Below, piece by piece: positions 11,221 through 24,015 of a stretch of 64,000 nt of DNA (position 1 is its first letter; each line of letters opens with the position of its first letter). Source of the DNA: Siphonodentalium dalli (lineage: Eukaryota > Mollusca > Scaphopoda > Gadilida > Siphonodentaliidae). The DNA lies in contig CP136068.1 of assembly GCA_032622095.1 (NCBI GenBank), forward strand, positions 151,241,151 through 151,305,150. The letters run 5' to 3'. The translations under genes and the position numbers were made by a program. The notes under the pieces are model-generated. The model saw nothing but the letters and a program-made list of their open reading frames with translations. It made no database searches and was not told the DNA's origin.

Positions 11221-11671
11221 CGATGAATTAATTTGGCAGCGCATGGTCGTTAAGTCCCGACTGACGGTTTCAGTCCAAACATATAAAACTTGTCGATGCG
11301 TCCGCGACGCAAATGTATTTTTGTGGACATTAATATATTTTGTGTTCGTTCTGGAGTGAGCGAATGGCGCCAGAAAGGAGAGAGACATGCTGTCCCTTCT
11401 TGATGGTCTACAATTGTGAGCAGAAAGTGCACAATTGTTTCATTTTCCCAAGGAGCAAAAATAGACAAACGGCGAGATTTACATCACCCACTCGGTGGCA
11501 GATAGACGCGCGCAACGGAGTCTGCATTTGCGAGCATCTCGATCAAGATCCTGAGTGAGCAAAATTGGCGAGAAAATAAAGATTCCTGTTGACCGTTCGT
11601 TTGAGGGGATGTCACCTTGTTGCCGCGCGGCAGTTGCTTCGAAAAAAACGAAGCAAAAAAGGTTTACTTTT

Positions 11672-11753
11672 TGGCAGCGGTGGGATTCGAACCCACGCCT
11701 CCGAAGAGACTGGTGCCTAAAACCAGCGCCTTAGACCACTCGGCCACGCTACC
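11672..11753 (-). tRNA. tRNA-Leu-TAG: tRNA-Leu(TAG)
   Basis: Matches the copy at 636; C-class trailer. Confidence 0.97.
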
Positions 11754-12365
11754 AGACGATAAGTTTGCAACACACTGTCCCAAAACCATTGAGACATGAT
11801 TCCAGACAGTAATTTACTTACTTCCTTCGTTTCTACGCCCAAATCTTGGACGAGACGTTACTACCATGTTGTGATCTTGTGCCTATTATAAAGCGTTATA
11901 AATGCAAAATACGCTCTTTTTCGATAACATATAAGGATTCAATCAGGCAGCAACGCTCTTTAATGTTTTTGCCCAATTTCAAAGTCACTCCCACACAGTT
12001 GCGCATGGTTTGCCTGTTTACTTTGATTTTTGTTTTCTTTTGGTGAAGGAAGGGTGGTGTAAACTACCGCATGCACGTACATGTATGCGAGTTTATGCAG
12101 CTGAGGTTCACAGATGGTGATTGATCGATCAGACCAACGTTATCGACAAAGAGCCTCGGGGAATGCACAGTCATTTAAACTGAAAACACAAACTCTTGAG
12201 GCTCATTCGTTTCTCGCGCCTTTTTTTCTTCATACAGGTGAACCACACGTTACGAGTCATAAAGTGGACTTCCTTACTAAATTTGATACGTGCAAGTGAA
12301 TTACCCAATCCGAACAACTCAAATAAGACAGATGCGTCGAGAAAAACCGGGGTACAAAAAGTTGT

Positions 12366-12447
12366 TGGCAGCGGTGGGATTCGAACCCACGCCTCCGAAG
12401 AGACTGGTGCCTTAGACCAGCGCCTTAGACCGCTCGGCCACGCTACC
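12366..12447 (-). tRNA. tRNA-Leu-AAG: tRNA-Leu(AAG)
   Basis: Matches the copy at 1330; short upstream tract. Confidence 0.97.
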
Positions 12448-12896
12448 CGATGAATTAATTTGGCAGCGCATGGTCGTTAAGTCCCGACTGACGGTTTCAG
12501 TCCAAACATAAAACTTGTCGATGCGTCCGCGACGCAAATGTATTTTTGTGGACATTAATATATTTTGTGTTCGTTCTGGAGTGAGCGAATGGCGCCAGAA
12601 AGGAGAGAGACATGCTGTCCCTTCTTGATGGTCTACAATTGTGAGCAGAAAGTGCACAATTGTTTCATTTTCCCAAGGAGCAAAAATAGACAAACGGCGA
12701 GATTTACATCACCCACTCGGTGGCAGATAGACGCGCGCAACGGAGTCTGCATTTGCGAGCATCTCGATCAAGATCCTGAGTGAGCAAAATTGGCGAGAAA
12801 ATAAAGATTCCTGTTGACCGTTCGTTTGAGGGGATGTCACCTTGTTGCCGCGCGGCAGTTGCTTCGAAAAAAACGAAGCAAAAAAGGTTTACTTTT

Positions 12897-12978
12897 TGGC
12901 AGCGGTGGGATTCGAACCCACGCCTCCGAAGAGACTGGTGCCTAAAACCAGCGCCTTAGACCACTCGGCCACGCTACC
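12897..12978 (-). tRNA. tRNA-Leu-TAG: tRNA-Leu(TAG)
   Basis: Matches the copy at 636; C-class trailer. Confidence 0.97.
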
Positions 12979-13590
12979 AGACGATAAGTTTGCAACACAC
13001 TGTCCCAAAACCATTGAGACATGATTCCAGACAGTAATTTACTTACTTCCTTCGTTTCTACGCCCAAATCTTGGACGAGACGTTACTACCATGTTGTGAT
13101 CTTGTGCCTATTATAAAGCGTTATAAATGCAAAATACGCTCTTTTTCGATAACATATAAGGATTCAATCAGGCAGCAACGCTCTTTAATGTTTTTGCCCA
13201 ATTTCAAAGTCACTCCCACACAGTTGCGCATGGTTTGCCTGTTTACTTTGATTTTTGTTTTCTTTTGGTGAAGGAAGGGTGGTGTAAACTACCGCATGCA
13301 CGTACATGTATGCGAGTTTATGCAGCTGAGGTTCACAGATGGTGATTGATCGATCAGACCAACGTTATCGACAAAGAGCCTCGGGGAATGCACAGTCATT
13401 TAAACTGAAAACACAAACTCTTGAGGCTCATTCGTTTCTCGCGCCTTTTTTTCTTCATACAGGTGAACCACACGTTACGAGTCATAAAGTGGACTTCCTT
13501 ACTAAATTTGATACGTGCAAGTGAATTACCCAATCCGAACAACTCAAATAAGACAGATGCGTCGAGAAAAACCGGGGTACAAAAAGTTGT

Positions 13591-13672
13591 TGGCAGCGGT
13601 GGGATTCGAACCCACGCCTCCGAAGAGACTGGTGCCTTAGACCAGCGCCTTAGACCGCTCGGCCACGCTACC
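13591..13672 (-). tRNA. tRNA-Leu-AAG: tRNA-Leu(AAG)
   Basis: Matches the copy at 1330; full upstream tract. Confidence 0.97.
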
Positions 13673-14123
13673 CGATGAATTAATTTGGCAGCGCATGGTC
13701 GTTAAGTCCCGACTGACGGTTTCAGTCCAAACATATAAAACTTGTCGATGCGTCCGCGACGCAAATGTATTTTTGTGGACATTAATATATTTTGTGTTCG
13801 TTCTGGAGTGAGCGAATGGCGCCAGAAAGGAGAGAGACATGCTGTCCCTTCTTGATGGTCTACAATTGTGAGCAGAAAGTGCACAATTGTTTCATTTTCC
13901 CAAGGAGCAAAAATAGACAAACGGCGAGATTTACATCACCCACTCGGTGGCAGATAGACGCGCGCAACGGAGTCTGCATTTGCGAGCATCTCGATCAAGA
14001 TCCTGAGTGAGCAAAATTGGCGAGAAAATAAAGATTCCTGTTGACCGTTCGTTTGAGGGGATGTCACCTTGTTGCCGCGCGGCAGTTGCTTCGAAAAAAA
14101 CGAAGCAAAAAAGGTTTACTTTT

Positions 14124-14205
14124 TGGCAGCGGTGGGATTCGAACCCACGCCTCCGAAGAGACTGGTGCCTAAAACCAGCGCCTTAGACCACTCGGCCACG
14201 CTACC
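14124..14205 (-). tRNA. tRNA-Leu-TAG: tRNA-Leu(TAG)
   Basis: Matches the copy at 636; C-class trailer. Confidence 0.97.
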
Positions 14206-14817
14206 AGACGATAAGTTTGCAACACACTGTCCCAAAACCATTGAGACATGATTCCAGACAGTAATTTACTTACTTCCTTCGTTTCTACGCCCAAATCTTG
14301 GACGAGACGTTACTACCATGTTGTGATCTTGTGCCTATTATAAAGCGTTATAAATGCAAAATACGCTCTTTTTCGATAACATATAAGGATTCAATCAGGC
14401 AGCAACGCTCTTTAATGTTTTTGCCCAATTTCAAAGTCACTCCCACACAGTTGCGCATGGTTTGCCTGTTTACTTTGATTTTTGTTTTCTTTTGGTGAAG
14501 GAAGGGTGGTGTAAACTACCGCATGCACGTACATGTATGCGAGTTTATGCAGCTGAGGTTCACAGATGGTGATTGATCGATCAGACCAACGTTATCGACA
14601 AAGAGCCTCGGGGAATGCACAGTCATTTAAACTGAAAACACAAACTCTTGAGGCTCATTCGTTTCTCGCGCCTTTTTTTCTTCATACAGGTGAACCACAC
14701 GTTACGAGTCATAAAGTGGACTTCCTTACTAAATTTGATACGTGCAAGTGAATTACCCAATCCGAACAACTCAAATAAGACAGATGCGTCGAGAAAAACC
14801 GGGGTACAAAAAGTTGT

Positions 14818-14899
14818 TGGCAGCGGTGGGATTCGAACCCACGCCTCCGAAGAGACTGGTGCCTTAGACCAGCGCCTTAGACCGCTCGGCCACGCTACC
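14818..14899 (-). tRNA. tRNA-Leu-AAG: tRNA-Leu(AAG)
   Basis: Matches the copy at 1330; full upstream tract; upstream spacer carries the gttatggag variant. Confidence 0.97.
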
Positions 14900-15350
14900 C
14901 GATGAATTAATTTGGCAGCGCATGGTCGTTAAGTCCCGACTGACGGTTTCAGTCCAAACATATAAAACTTGTCGATGCGTCCGCGACGCAAATGTATTTT
15001 TGTGGACATTAATATATTTTGTGTTCGTTATGGAGTGAGCGAATGGCGCCAGAAAGGAGAGAGACATGCTGTCCCTTCTTGATGGTCTACAATTGTGAGC
15101 AGAAAGTGCACAATTGTTTCATTTTCCCAAGGAGCAAAAATAGACAAACGGCGAGATTTACATCACCCACTCGGTGGCAGATAGACGCGCGCAACGGAGT
15201 CTGCATTTGCGAGCATCTCGATCAAGATCCTGAGTGAGCAAAATTGGCGAGAAAATAAAGATTCCTGTTGACCGTTCGTTTGAGGGGATGTCACCTTGTT
15301 GCCGCGCGGCAGTTGCTTCGAAAAAAACGAAGCAAAAAAGGTTTACTTTT

Positions 15351-15432
15351 TGGCAGCGGTGGGATTCGAACCCACGCCTCCGAAGAGACTGGTGCCTAAA
15401 ACCAGCGCCTTAGACCACTCGGCCACGCTACC
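15351..15432 (-). tRNA. tRNA-Leu-TAG: tRNA-Leu(TAG)
   Basis: Matches the copy at 636; C-class trailer. Confidence 0.97.
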
Positions 15433-16044
15433 AGACGATAAGTTTGCAACACACTGTCCCAAAACCATTGAGACATGATTCCAGACAGTAATTTACTTAC
15501 TTCCTTCGTTTCTACGCCCAAATCTTGGACGAGACGTTACTACCATGTTGTGATCTTGTGCCTATTATAAAGCGTTATAAATGCAAAATACGCTCTTTTT
15601 CGATAACATATAAGGATTCAATCAGGCAGCAACGCTCTTTAATGTTTTTGCCCAATTTCAAAGTCACTCCCACACAGTTGCGCATGGTTTGCCTGTTTAC
15701 TTTGATTTTTGTTTTCTTTTGGTGAAGGAAGGGTGGTGTAAACTACCGCATGCACGTACATGTATGCGAGTTTATGCAGCTGAGGTTCACAGATGGTGAT
15801 TGATCGATCAGACCAACGTTATCGACAAAGAGCCTCGGGGAATGCACAGTCATTTAAACTGAAAACACAAACTCTTGAGGCTCATTCGTTTCTCGCGCCT
15901 TTTTTTCTTCATACAGGTGAACCACACGTTACGAGTCATAAAGTGGACTTCCTTACTAAATTTGATACGTGCAAGTGAATTACCCAATCCGAACAACTCA
16001 AATAAGACAGATGCGTCGAGAAAAACCGGGGTACAAAAAGTTGT

Positions 16045-16126
16045 TGGCAGCGGTGGGATTCGAACCCACGCCTCCGAAGAGACTGGTGCCTTAGACCAGC
16101 GCCTTAGACCGCTCGGCCACGCTACC
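16045..16126 (-). tRNA. tRNA-Leu-AAG: tRNA-Leu(AAG)
   Basis: Matches the copy at 1330; full upstream tract; gttatggag spacer variant. Confidence 0.97.
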
Positions 16127-16577
16127 CGATGAATTAATTTGGCAGCGCATGGTCGTTAAGTCCCGACTGACGGTTTCAGTCCAAACATATAAAACTTGTC
16201 GATGCGTCCGCGACGCAAATGTATTTTTGTGGACATTAATATATTTTGTGTTCGTTATGGAGTGAGCGAATGGCGCCAGAAAGGAGAGAGACATGCTGTC
16301 CCTTCTTGATGGTCTACAATTGTGAGCAGAAAGTGCACAATTGTTTCATTTTCCCAAGGAGCAAAAATAGACAAACGGCGAGATTTACATCACCCACTCG
16401 GTGGCAGATAGACGCGCGCAACGGAGTCTGCATTTGCGAGCATCTCGATCAAGATCCTGAGTGAGCAAAATTGGCGAGAAAATAAAGATTCCTGTTGACC
16501 GTTCGTTTGAGGGGATGTCACCTTGTTGCCGCGCGGCAGTTGCTTCGAAAAAAACGAAGCAAAAAAGGTTTACTTTT

Positions 16578-16659
16578 TGGCAGCGGTGGGATTCGAACCC
16601 ACGCCTCCGAAGAGACTGGTGCCTAAAACCAGCGCCTTAGACCACTCGGCCACGCTACC
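16578..16659 (-). tRNA. tRNA-Leu-TAG: tRNA-Leu(TAG)
   Basis: Matches the copy at 636; C-class trailer. Confidence 0.97.
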
Positions 16660-17271
16660 AGACGATAAGTTTGCAACACACTGTCCCAAAACCATTGAGA
16701 CATGATTCCAGACAGTAATTTACTTACTTCCTTCGTTTCTACGCCCAAATCTTGGACGAGACGTTACTACCATGTTGTGATCTTGTGCCTATTATAAAGC
16801 GTTATAAATGCAAAATACGCTCTTTTTCGATAACATATAAGGATTCAATCAGGCAGCAACGCTCTTTAATGTTTTTGCCCAATTTCAAAGTCACTCCCAC
16901 ACAGTTGCGCATGGTTTGCCTGTTTACTTTGATTTTTGTTTTCTTTTGGTGAAGGAAGGGTGGTGTAAACTACCGCATGCACGTACATGTATGCGAGTTT
17001 ATGCAGCTGAGGTTCACAGATGGTGATTGATCGATCAGACCAACGTTATCGACAAAGAGCCTCGGGGAATGCACAGTCATTTAAACTGAAAACACAAACT
17101 CTTGAGGCTCATTCGTTTCTCGCGCCTTTTTTTCTTCATACAGGTGAACCACACGTTACGAGTCATAAAGTGGACTTCCTTACTAAATTTGATACGTGCA
17201 AGTGAATTACCCAATCCGAACAACTCAAATAAGACAGATGCGTCGAGAAAAACCGGGGTACAAAAAGTTGT

Positions 17272-17353
17272 TGGCAGCGGTGGGATTCGAACCCACGCCT
17301 CCGAAGAGACTGGTGCCTTAGACCAGCGCCTTAGACCGCTCGGCCACGCTACC
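17272..17353 (-). tRNA. tRNA-Leu-AAG: tRNA-Leu(AAG)
   Basis: Matches the copy at 1330; full upstream tract; upstream spacer carries gcgttcg plus cttattgat variants, shared with the copies at 19724 and 42145. Confidence 0.97.
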
Positions 17354-17804
17354 CGATGAATTAATTTGGCAGCGCATGGTCGTTAAGTCCCGACTGACGG
17401 TTTCAGTCCAAACATATAAAACTTGTCGATGCGTCCGCGACGCAAATGTATTTTTGTGGACATTAATATATTTTGCGTTCGTTCTGGAGTGAGCGAATGG
17501 CGCCAGAAAGGAGAGAGACATGCTGTCCCTTATTGATGGTCTACAATTGTGAGCAGAAAGTGCACAATTGTTTCATTTTCCCAAGGAGCAAAAATAGACA
17601 AACGGCGAGATTTACATCACCCACTCGGTGGCAGATAGACGCGCGCAACGGAGTCTGCATTTGCGAGCATCTCGACCAAGATCCTGAGTGAGCAAAATTG
17701 GCGAGAAAATAAAGATTCCTGTTGGCCGTTCGTTTGAGGGGATGTCACCTTGTTGCCGCGCGGCAGTTGCTTCGAAAAAAACTAAGCAAAAAAGATTTAC
17801 TTTT

Positions 17805-17886
17805 TGGCAGCGGTGGGATTCGAACCCACGCCTCCGAAGAGACTGGTGCCTAAAACCAGCGCCTTAGACCACTCGGCCACGCTACC
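17805..17886 (-). tRNA. tRNA-Leu-TAG: tRNA-Leu(TAG)
   Basis: Matches the copy at 636; T-class trailer. Confidence 0.97.
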
Positions 17887-18498
17887 AGACGATAATTTTG
17901 CAACACACTGTCCCAAAACCATTGAGAAATGATTCCAGACAGTAATTTACTTACTTCCTTCGTTTCTACGCCCAAATCTTGGACGAGACGTTACTACCAT
18001 GTTGTGATCTTGTGCCTATTATAAAGCGTTATAAATGCAAAATACGCTCTTTTTCGATACCATATAAGGATTCAATCAGGCAGCAACGCTCTTTAATGTT
18101 TTTGCCCAATTTCAAAGTCACTCCCACACAGTTGCGCATGGTTTGCCTGTTTACTTTGATTTTTGTTTTCTTTTGGTGAAGGAAGGGTGGTGTAAACTAC
18201 CGCATGCACGTACATGTATGCGAGTTTATGCAGCTGAGGTTCACAGATGGTGATTGATCGATCAGACCAACGTTATCGACAAAGAGCCTCGGGGAATGCA
18301 CAGTCATTTAAACTGAAAACACAAACTCTTGAGGCTCATTCGTTTCTCGCGCCTTTTTTTCTTCATACAGGTCAACCACACGTTACGAGTCATAAAGTGG
18401 ACTTCCTTACTAAATTTGATACGTGCAAATGAATTACCCAATCCGAACAACTCAAATAAGACAGATGCGTCGAGAAAAACCGGGGTACAAAAAGTTGT

Positions 18499-18580
18499 TG
18501 GCAGCGGTGGGATTCGAACCCACGCCTCCGAAGAGACTGGTGCCTTAGACCAGCGCCTTAGACCGCACGGCCACGCTACC
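18499..18580 (-). tRNA. tRNA-Leu-AAG: tRNA-Leu(AAG) with A14 to T substitution
   Basis: Plus strand reads ccgcacggcca instead of ccgctcggcca. This changes A14 of the D arm to U, a base that is almost invariant because it makes the U8-A14 tertiary pair, and it falls within the A box. All other arms and the anticodon AAG are intact. The gene may be poorly transcribed or unstable. Short upstream tract. The same substitution is in the copy at 20951. Confidence 0.9.
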
Positions 18581-19029
18581 CGATGAATTAATTTGGCAGC
18601 GCATGGTCGTTAAGTCCCGACTGACGGTTTCAGTCCAAACATAAAACTTGTCGATGCGTCCGCGACGCAAATGTATTTTTGTGGACATTAATATATTTTG
18701 TGTTCGTTCTGGAGTGAGCGAATGGCGCCAGAAAGGAGAGAGACATGCTGTCCCTTCTTGATGGTCTACAATTGTGAGCAGAAAGTGCACAATTGTTTCA
18801 TTTTCCCAAGGAGCAAAAATAGACAAACGGCGAGATTTACATCACCCACTCGGTGGCAGATAGACGCGCGCAACGGAGTCTGCATTTGCGAGCATCTCGA
18901 CCAAGATCCTGAGTGAGCAAAATTGGCGAGAAAATAAAGATTCCTGTTGGCCGTTCGTTTGAGGGGATGTCACCTTGTTGCCGCGCGGCAGTTGCTTCGA
19001 AAAAAACTAAGCAAAAAAGATTTACTTTT

Positions 19030-19111
19030 TGGCAGCGGTGGGATTCGAACCCACGCCTCCGAAGAGACTGGTGCCTAAAACCAGCGCCTTAGACCACTCG
19101 GCCACGCTACC
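19030..19111 (-). tRNA. tRNA-Leu-TAG: tRNA-Leu(TAG)
   Basis: Matches the copy at 636; T-class trailer. Confidence 0.97.
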
Positions 19112-19723
19112 AGACGATAATTTTGCAACACACTGTCCCAAAACCATTGAGAAATGATTCCAGACAGTAATTTACTTACTTCCTTCGTTTCTACGCCCAA
19201 ATCTTGGACGAGACGTTACTACCATGTTGTGATCTTGTGCCTATTATAAAGCGTTATAAATGCAAAATACGCTCTTTTTCGATACCATATAAGGATTCAA
19301 TCAGGCAGCAACGCTCTTTAATGTTTTTGCCCAATTTCAAAGTCACTCCCACACAGTTGCGCATGGTTTGCCTGTTTACTTTGATTTTTGTTTTCTTTTG
19401 GTGAAGGAAGGGTGGTGTAAACTACCGCATGCACGTACATGTATGCGAGTTTATGCAGCTGAGGTTCACAGATGGTGATTGATCGATCAGACCAACGTTA
19501 TCGACAAAGAGCCTCGGGGAATGCACAGTCATTTAAACTGAAAACACAAACTCTTGAGGCTCATTCGTTTCTCGCGCCTTTTTTTCTTCATACAGGTGAA
19601 CCACACGTTACGAGTCATAAAGTGGACTTCCTTACTAAATTTGATACGTGCAAGTGAATTACCCAATCCGAACAACTCAAATAAGACAGATGCGTCGAGA
19701 AAAACCGGGGTACAAAAAGTTGT

Positions 19724-19805
19724 TGGCAGCGGTGGGATTCGAACCCACGCCTCCGAAGAGACTGGTGCCTTAGACCAGCGCCTTAGACCGCTCGGCCACG
19801 CTACC
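19724..19805 (-). tRNA. tRNA-Leu-AAG: tRNA-Leu(AAG)
   Basis: Matches the copy at 1330; full upstream tract with the gcgttcg/cttattgat variants. Confidence 0.97.
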
Positions 19806-20256
19806 CGATGAATTAATTTGGCAGCGCATGGTCGTTAAGTCCCGACTGACGGTTTCAGTCCAAACATATAAAACTTGTCGATGCGTCCGCGACGCAAATG
19901 TATTTTTGTGGACATTAATATATTTTGCGTTCGTTCTGGAGTGAGCGAATGGCGCCAGAAAGGAGAGAGACATGCTGTCCCTTATTGATGGTCTACAATT
20001 GTGAGCAGAAAGTGCACAATTGTTTCATTTTCCCAAGGAGCAAAAATAGACAAACGGCGAGATTTACATCACCCACTCGGTGGCAGATAGACGCGCGCAA
20101 CGGAGTCTGCATTTGCGAGCATCTCGACCAAGATCCTGAGTGAGCAAAATTGGCGAGAAAATAAAGATTCCTGTTGGCCGTTCGTTTGAGGGGATGTCAC
20201 CTTGTTGCCGCGCGGCAGTTGCTTCGAAAAAAACTAAGCAAAAAAGATTTACTTTT

Positions 20257-20338
20257 TGGCAGCGGTGGGATTCGAACCCACGCCTCCGAAGAGACTGGTG
20301 CCTAAAACCAGCGCCTTAGACCACTCGGCCACGCTACC
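20257..20338 (-). tRNA. tRNA-Leu-TAG: tRNA-Leu(TAG)
   Basis: Matches the copy at 636; T-class trailer. Confidence 0.97.
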
Positions 20339-20950
20339 AGACGATAATTTTGCAACACACTGTCCCAAAACCATTGAGAAATGATTCCAGACAGTAATTT
20401 ACTTACTTCCTTCGTTTCTACGCCCAAATCTTGGACGAGACGTTACTACCATGTTGTGATCTTGTGCCTATTATAAAGCGTTATAAATGCAAAATACGCT
20501 CTTTTTCGATACCATATAAGGATTCAATCAGGCAGCAACGCTCTTTAATGTTTTTGCCCAATTTCAAAGTCACTCCCACACAGTTGCGCATGGTTTGCCT
20601 GTTTACTTTGATTTTTGTTTTCTTTTGGTGAAGGAAGGGTGGTGTAAACTACCGCATGCACGTACATGTATGCGAGTTTATGCAGCTGAGGTTCACAGAT
20701 GGTGATTGATCGATCAGACCAACGTTATCGACAAAGAGCCTCGGGGAATGCACAGTCATTTAAACTGAAAACACAAACTCTTGAGGCTCATTCGTTTCTC
20801 GCGCCTTTTTTTCTTCATACAGGTCAACCACACGTTACGAGTCATAAAGTGGACTTCCTTACTAAATTTGATACGTGCAAATGAATTACCCAATCCGAAC
20901 AACTCAAATAAGACAGATGCGTCGAGAAAAACCGGGGTACAAAAAGTTGT

Positions 20951-21032
20951 TGGCAGCGGTGGGATTCGAACCCACGCCTCCGAAGAGACTGGTGCCTTAG
21001 ACCAGCGCCTTAGACCGCACGGCCACGCTACC
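20951..21032 (-). tRNA. tRNA-Leu-AAG: tRNA-Leu(AAG) with A14 to T substitution
   Basis: Second copy of the variant at 18499, exactly one two-unit block away. Short upstream tract. Confidence 0.9.
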
Positions 21033-21481
21033 CGATGAATTAATTTGGCAGCGCATGGTCGTTAAGTCCCGACTGACGGTTTCAGTCCAAACATAAAACT
21101 TGTCGATGCGTCCGCGACGCAAATGTATTTTTGTGGACATTAATATATTTTGTGTTCGTTCTGGAGTGAGCGAATGGCGCCAGAAAGGAGAGAGACATGC
21201 TGTCCCTTCTTGATGGTCTACAATTGTGAGCAGAAAGTGCACAATTGTTTCATTTTCCCAAGGAGCAAAAATAGACAAACGGCGAGATTTACATCACCCA
21301 CTCGGTGGCAGATAGACGCGCGCAACGGAGTCTGCATTTGCGAGCATCTCGACCAAGATCCTGAGTGAGCAAAATTGGCGAGAAAATAAAGATTCCTGTT
21401 GGCCGTTCGTTTGAGGGGATGTCACCTTGTTGCCGCGCGGCAGTTGCTTCGAAAAAAACTAAGCAAAAAAGATTTACTTTT

Positions 21482-21563
21482 TGGCAGCGGTGGGATTCGA
21501 ACCCACGCCTCCGAAGAGACTGGTGCCTAAAACCAGCGCCTTAGACCACTCGGCCACGCTACC
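21482..21563 (-). tRNA. tRNA-Leu-TAG: tRNA-Leu(TAG)
   Basis: Matches the copy at 636; T-class trailer. Confidence 0.97.
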
Positions 21564-22175
21564 AGACGATAATTTTGCAACACACTGTCCCAAAACCATT
21601 GAGAAATGATTCCAGACAGTAATTTACTTACTTCCTTCGTTTCTACGCCCAAATCTTGGACGAGACGTTACTACCATGTTGTGATCTTGTGCCTATTATA
21701 AAGCGTTATAAATGCAAAATACGCTCTTTTTCGATAACATATAAGGATTCAATCAGGCAGCAACGCTCTTTAATGTTTTTGCCCAATTTCAAAGTCACTC
21801 CCACACAGTTGCGCATGGTTTGCCTGTTTACTTTGATTTTTGTTTTCTTTTGGTGAAGGAAGGGTGGTGTAAACTACCGCATGCACGTACATGTATGCGA
21901 GTTTATGCAGCTGAGGTTCACAGATGGTGATTGATCGATCAGACCAACGTTATCGACAAAGAGCCTCGGGGAATGCACAGTCATTTAAACTGAAAACACA
22001 AACTCTTGAGGCTCATTCGTTTCTCGCGCCTTTTTTTCTTCATACAGGTGAACCACACGTTACGAGTCATAAAGTGGACTTCCTTACTAAATTTGATACG
22101 TGCAAGTGAATTACCCAATCCGAACAACTCAAATAAGACAGATGCGTCGAGAAAAACCGGGGTACAAAAAGTTGT

Positions 22176-22257
22176 TGGCAGCGGTGGGATTCGAACCCAC
22201 GCCTCCGAAGAGACTGGTGCCTTAGACCAGCGCCTTAGACCGCTCGGCCACGCTACC
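22176..22257 (-). tRNA. tRNA-Leu-AAG: tRNA-Leu(AAG)
   Basis: Matches the copy at 1330; full upstream tract; gttatggag variant. Confidence 0.97.
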
Positions 22258-22708
22258 CGATGAATTAATTTGGCAGCGCATGGTCGTTAAGTCCCGACTG
22301 ACGGTTTCAGTCCAAACATATAAAACTTGTCGATGCGTCCGCGACGCAAATGTATTTTTGTGGACATTAATATATTTTGTGTTCGTTATGGAGTGAGCGA
22401 ATGGCGCCAGAAAGGAGAGAGACATGCTGTCCCTTCTTGATGGTCTACAATTGTGAGCAGAAAGTGCACAATTGTTTCATTTTCCCAAGGAGCAAAAATA
22501 GACAAACGGCGAGATTTACATCACCCACTCGGTGGCAGATAGACGCGCGCAACGGAGTCTGCATTTGCGAGCATCTCGATCAAGATCCTGAGTGAGCAAA
22601 ATTGGCGAGAAAATAAAGATTCCTGTTGACCGTTCGTTTGAGGGGATGTCACCTTGTTGCCGCGCGGCAGTTGCTTCGAAAAAAACGAAGCAAAAAAGGT
22701 TTACTTTT

Positions 22709-22790
22709 TGGCAGCGGTGGGATTCGAACCCACGCCTCCGAAGAGACTGGTGCCTAAAACCAGCGCCTTAGACCACTCGGCCACGCTACC
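22709..22790 (-). tRNA. tRNA-Leu-TAG: tRNA-Leu(TAG)
   Basis: Matches the copy at 636; C-class trailer. Confidence 0.97.
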
Positions 22791-23402
22791 AGACGATAAG
22801 TTTGCAACACACTGTCCCAAAACCATTGAGACATGATTCCAGACAGTAATTTACTTACTTCCTTCGTTTCTACGCCCAAATCTTGGACGAGACGTTACTA
22901 CCATGTTGTGATCTTGTGCCTATTATAAAGCGTTATAAATGCAAAATACGCTCTTTTTCGATAACATATAAGGATTCAATCAGGCAGCAACGCTCTTTAA
23001 TGTTTTTGCCCAATTTCAAAGTCACTCCCACACAGTTGCGCATGGTTTGCCTGTTTACTTTGATTTTTGTTTTCTTTTGGTGAAGGAAGGGTGGTGTAAA
23101 CTACCGCATGCACGTACATGTATGCGAGTTTATGCAGCTGAGGTTCACAGATGGTGATTGATCGATCAGACCAACGTTATCGACAAAGAGCCTCGGGGAA
23201 TGCACAGTCATTTAAACTGAAAACACAAACTCTTGAGGCTCATTCGTTTCTCGCGCCTTTTTTTCTTCATACAGGTGAACCACACGTTACGAGTCATAAA
23301 GTGGACTTCCTTACTAAATTTGATACGTGCAAGTGAATTACCCAATCCGAACAACTCAAATAAGACAGATGCGTCGAGAAAAACCGGGGTACAAAAAGTT
23401 GT

Positions 23403-23484
23403 TGACAGCGGTGGGATTCGAACCCACGCCTCCGAAGAGACTGGTGCCTTAGACCAGCGCCTTAGACCGCTCGGCCACGCTACC
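23403..23484 (-). tRNA. tRNA-Leu-AAG: tRNA-Leu(AAG) with C71 to T
   Basis: Plus strand gttgacagc replaces gttggcagc, turning the 2-71 acceptor pair from G-C to G-U. The fold is kept. Shared with the copies at 24628, 28307 and 29532. Short upstream tract. Confidence 0.95.
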
Positions 23485-23933
23485 CGATGAATTAATTTGG
23501 CAGCGCATGGTCGTTAAGTCCCGACTGACGGTTTCAGTCCAAACATAAAACTTGTCGATGCGTCCGCGACGCAAATGTATTTTTGTGGACATTAATATAT
23601 TTTGTGTTCGTTCTGGAGTGAGCGAATGGCGCCAGAAAGGAGAGAGACATGCTGTCCCTTCTTGATGGTCTACAATTGTGAGCAGAAAGTGCACAATTGT
23701 TTCATTTTCCCAAGGAGCAAAAATAGACAAACGGCGAGATTTACATCACCCACTCGGTGGCAGATAGACGCGCGCAACGGAGTCTGCATTTGCGAGCATC
23801 TCGATCAAGATCCTGAGTGAGCAAAATTGGCGAGAAAATAAAGATTCCTGTTGACCGTTCGTTTGAGGGGATGTCACCTTGTTGCCGCGCGGCAGTTGCT
23901 TCGAAAAAAACGAAGCAAAAAAGGTTTACTTTT

Positions 23934-24015
23934 TGGCAGCGGTGGGATTCGAACCCACGCCTCCGAAGAGACTGGTGCCTAAAACCAGCGCCTTAGACCA
24001 CTCGGCCACGCTACC
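23934..24015 (-). tRNA. tRNA-Leu-TAG: tRNA-Leu(TAG)
   Basis: Matches the copy at 636; C-class trailer. Confidence 0.97.

Larger units (their letters stand above)
17354..21655. repeat. Two-unit higher-order block, period 2,452 bp
   Basis: Variants at 17.47-19.2 kb recur 2,452 bp later at 19.92-21.65 kb: gcgttcg, cttattgat, the gtcaacc spacer change and the A14 to T tRNA. The block therefore arose by duplication of two adjacent units together. Limits are approximate, as units between marks are nearly identical. Confidence 0.75.
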
